From: Sphaerochaetaceae bacterium
GTDB lineage: Bacteria > Spirochaetota > Spirochaetia > Sphaerochaetales > Sphaerochaetaceae
Assembly: GCA_028532915.1 (NCBI GenBank)
Contig: JAQQAI010000004.1
Coordinates: 1-52,391, forward strand
Length of the DNA stretch: 52,391 bases
Direction of reading: 5' to 3'
The notes beneath the pieces were generated by a model that was not told the origin of the DNA, made no database searches, and saw only the letters and a program-made list of their open reading frames with translations. The position numbers and the translations under genes are program-made. This document shows positions 52,142 to 52,391 of this stretch, in pieces. The stretch's first letter is position 1, and each line of letters opens with the position of its first letter.

Positions 52142-52391
52142 ATGACTATCACCGGTTATCTGATCACTGCGGGAATCCTTCTTATGCTCATCGATATTTT
52201 CTTTCGTACCGATGTGCCGACTTACATCGCATATCTGCTGTTCTCATATGCTCTTTTCAGAGTTATCAAGTTGAATCTTCTTGTCAGTCTGATAGTGACC
52301 ATCCTGTTCTTCTTCCTGCTTCTCTTATTCCATAATTTCATCTGGAATGCGACTATTCAGCGGCTGACTGACAGATTCTTCGCGAAAGACA
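52142..52391 (+). CDS. Small integral membrane protein after SPFH gene (NfeD-like position; 3' end outside window)
   Basis: Open frame from ATG 52142 (GAGGAGAG upstream) to the window end, 83 residues so far: MTITGYLITAGILLMLIDIFF, then a short loop, and two more hydrophobic helices around YIAYLLFSYALF and LLVSLIVTILFFFLLLLFH. SPFH genes are usually followed by an NfeD-type membrane protein that forms a complex with them; position and topology fit, but no NfeD motif can be checked in this fragment. Confidence 0.6.
   Translation, partial: MTITGYLITAGILLMLIDIFFRTDVPTYIAYLLFSYALFRVIKLNLLVSLIVTILFFFLLLLFHNFIWNATIQRLTDRFFAKD

Noticed and set aside
1-52391. CRISPR arrays, tRNA or rRNA genes, prophage or plasmid functions
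   Set aside because: I saw no regularly spaced repeats, cloverleaf with a CCA-type end, rRNA-like stretch, integrase, capsid or replication-initiator gene; short RNAs could still be missed by eye.

Overview
The window looks like chromosomal DNA of a free-living, Gram-negative-type spirochaete (Spirochaetaceae-like). The basis is indirect. Several exported proteins start with a signal peptide ending in LFAGGVKEE, FAQGADEKE or LFSGGKKES, a style common in that group. A Blc-type outer-membrane lipocalin implies an outer membrane. Large c-di-GMP proteins and two DUF4143 ATPases also fit. I see no rRNA, tRNA, CRISPR array, transposase, integrase or phage gene, so this reads as metabolic and regulatory chromosome rather than an island.

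Layout. 1-3955: end of a lipocalin gene, then a membrane-lipid operon (DUF1295 enzyme, plsY, and a fatty-acid kinase fused to its acyl-binding partner). 4045-7011: two DUF4143 AAA+ ATPases, each behind its own duplicated upstream element. 7261-13023: a five-gene redox operon (response regulator, histidine kinase, exported thioredoxin, DipZ, membrane-anchored MsrB-MsrA) that forms a complete electron path for repairing oxidised methionine outside the cytoplasm. 13262-14600: a GNAT acetyltransferase and ZupT. 14690-22902: an eight-gene catabolic operon (TctCBA transporter, 2-hydroxyacid dehydrogenase, two different aldolases, aldo/keto reductase, D-2-hydroxyacid dehydrogenase) with a visible promoter and terminator, facing a GntR regulator; identical 12-bp palindromes lie at both promoters. 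24012-28391: a CrtI-like oxidoreductase opposite a MATE pump-MarR pair with two MepR-like operators, then an iron-sulfur flavoprotein-like gene. 28405-33625: two large c-di-GMP enzymes in one operon. 33867-38197: DUF2200, a short-chain dehydrogenase opposite a TetR regulator, a CmpB-HD fusion and a membrane-bound AraC regulator. 38218-39171: an exported C-type-lectin-like protein. 39393-45383: a tartrate-dehydratase/TRAP operon with a palindrome over its promoter, and two tandem GntR regulators. 45638-51209: an RpiR regulator, N-formylglutamate amidohydrolase, APC permease, glutamine-synthetase-like ligase and amidohydrolase. 51284-end: an SPFH protein and the start of a small membrane protein.

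How the parts work together. Most blocks follow one plan: a transporter or exported enzyme set, its cytoplasmic enzymes, and a dedicated regulator whose likely DNA site can be read in the adjacent promoter. Two blocks take up and degrade hydroxy/dicarboxylic acids (TTT and TRAP types). One imports and modifies an amino compound through a probable gamma-glutamyl intermediate. One protects exported proteins from oxidation. The least ordinary items are the FakA-FakB fusion next to plsY, the MsrB-MsrA protein with only one cysteine per active site, the two-aldolase operon, the split FluG-like ligase/hydrolase pair and the CmpB-HD fusion. I did not find a wholly unprecedented system; these are the best candidates for new biology.
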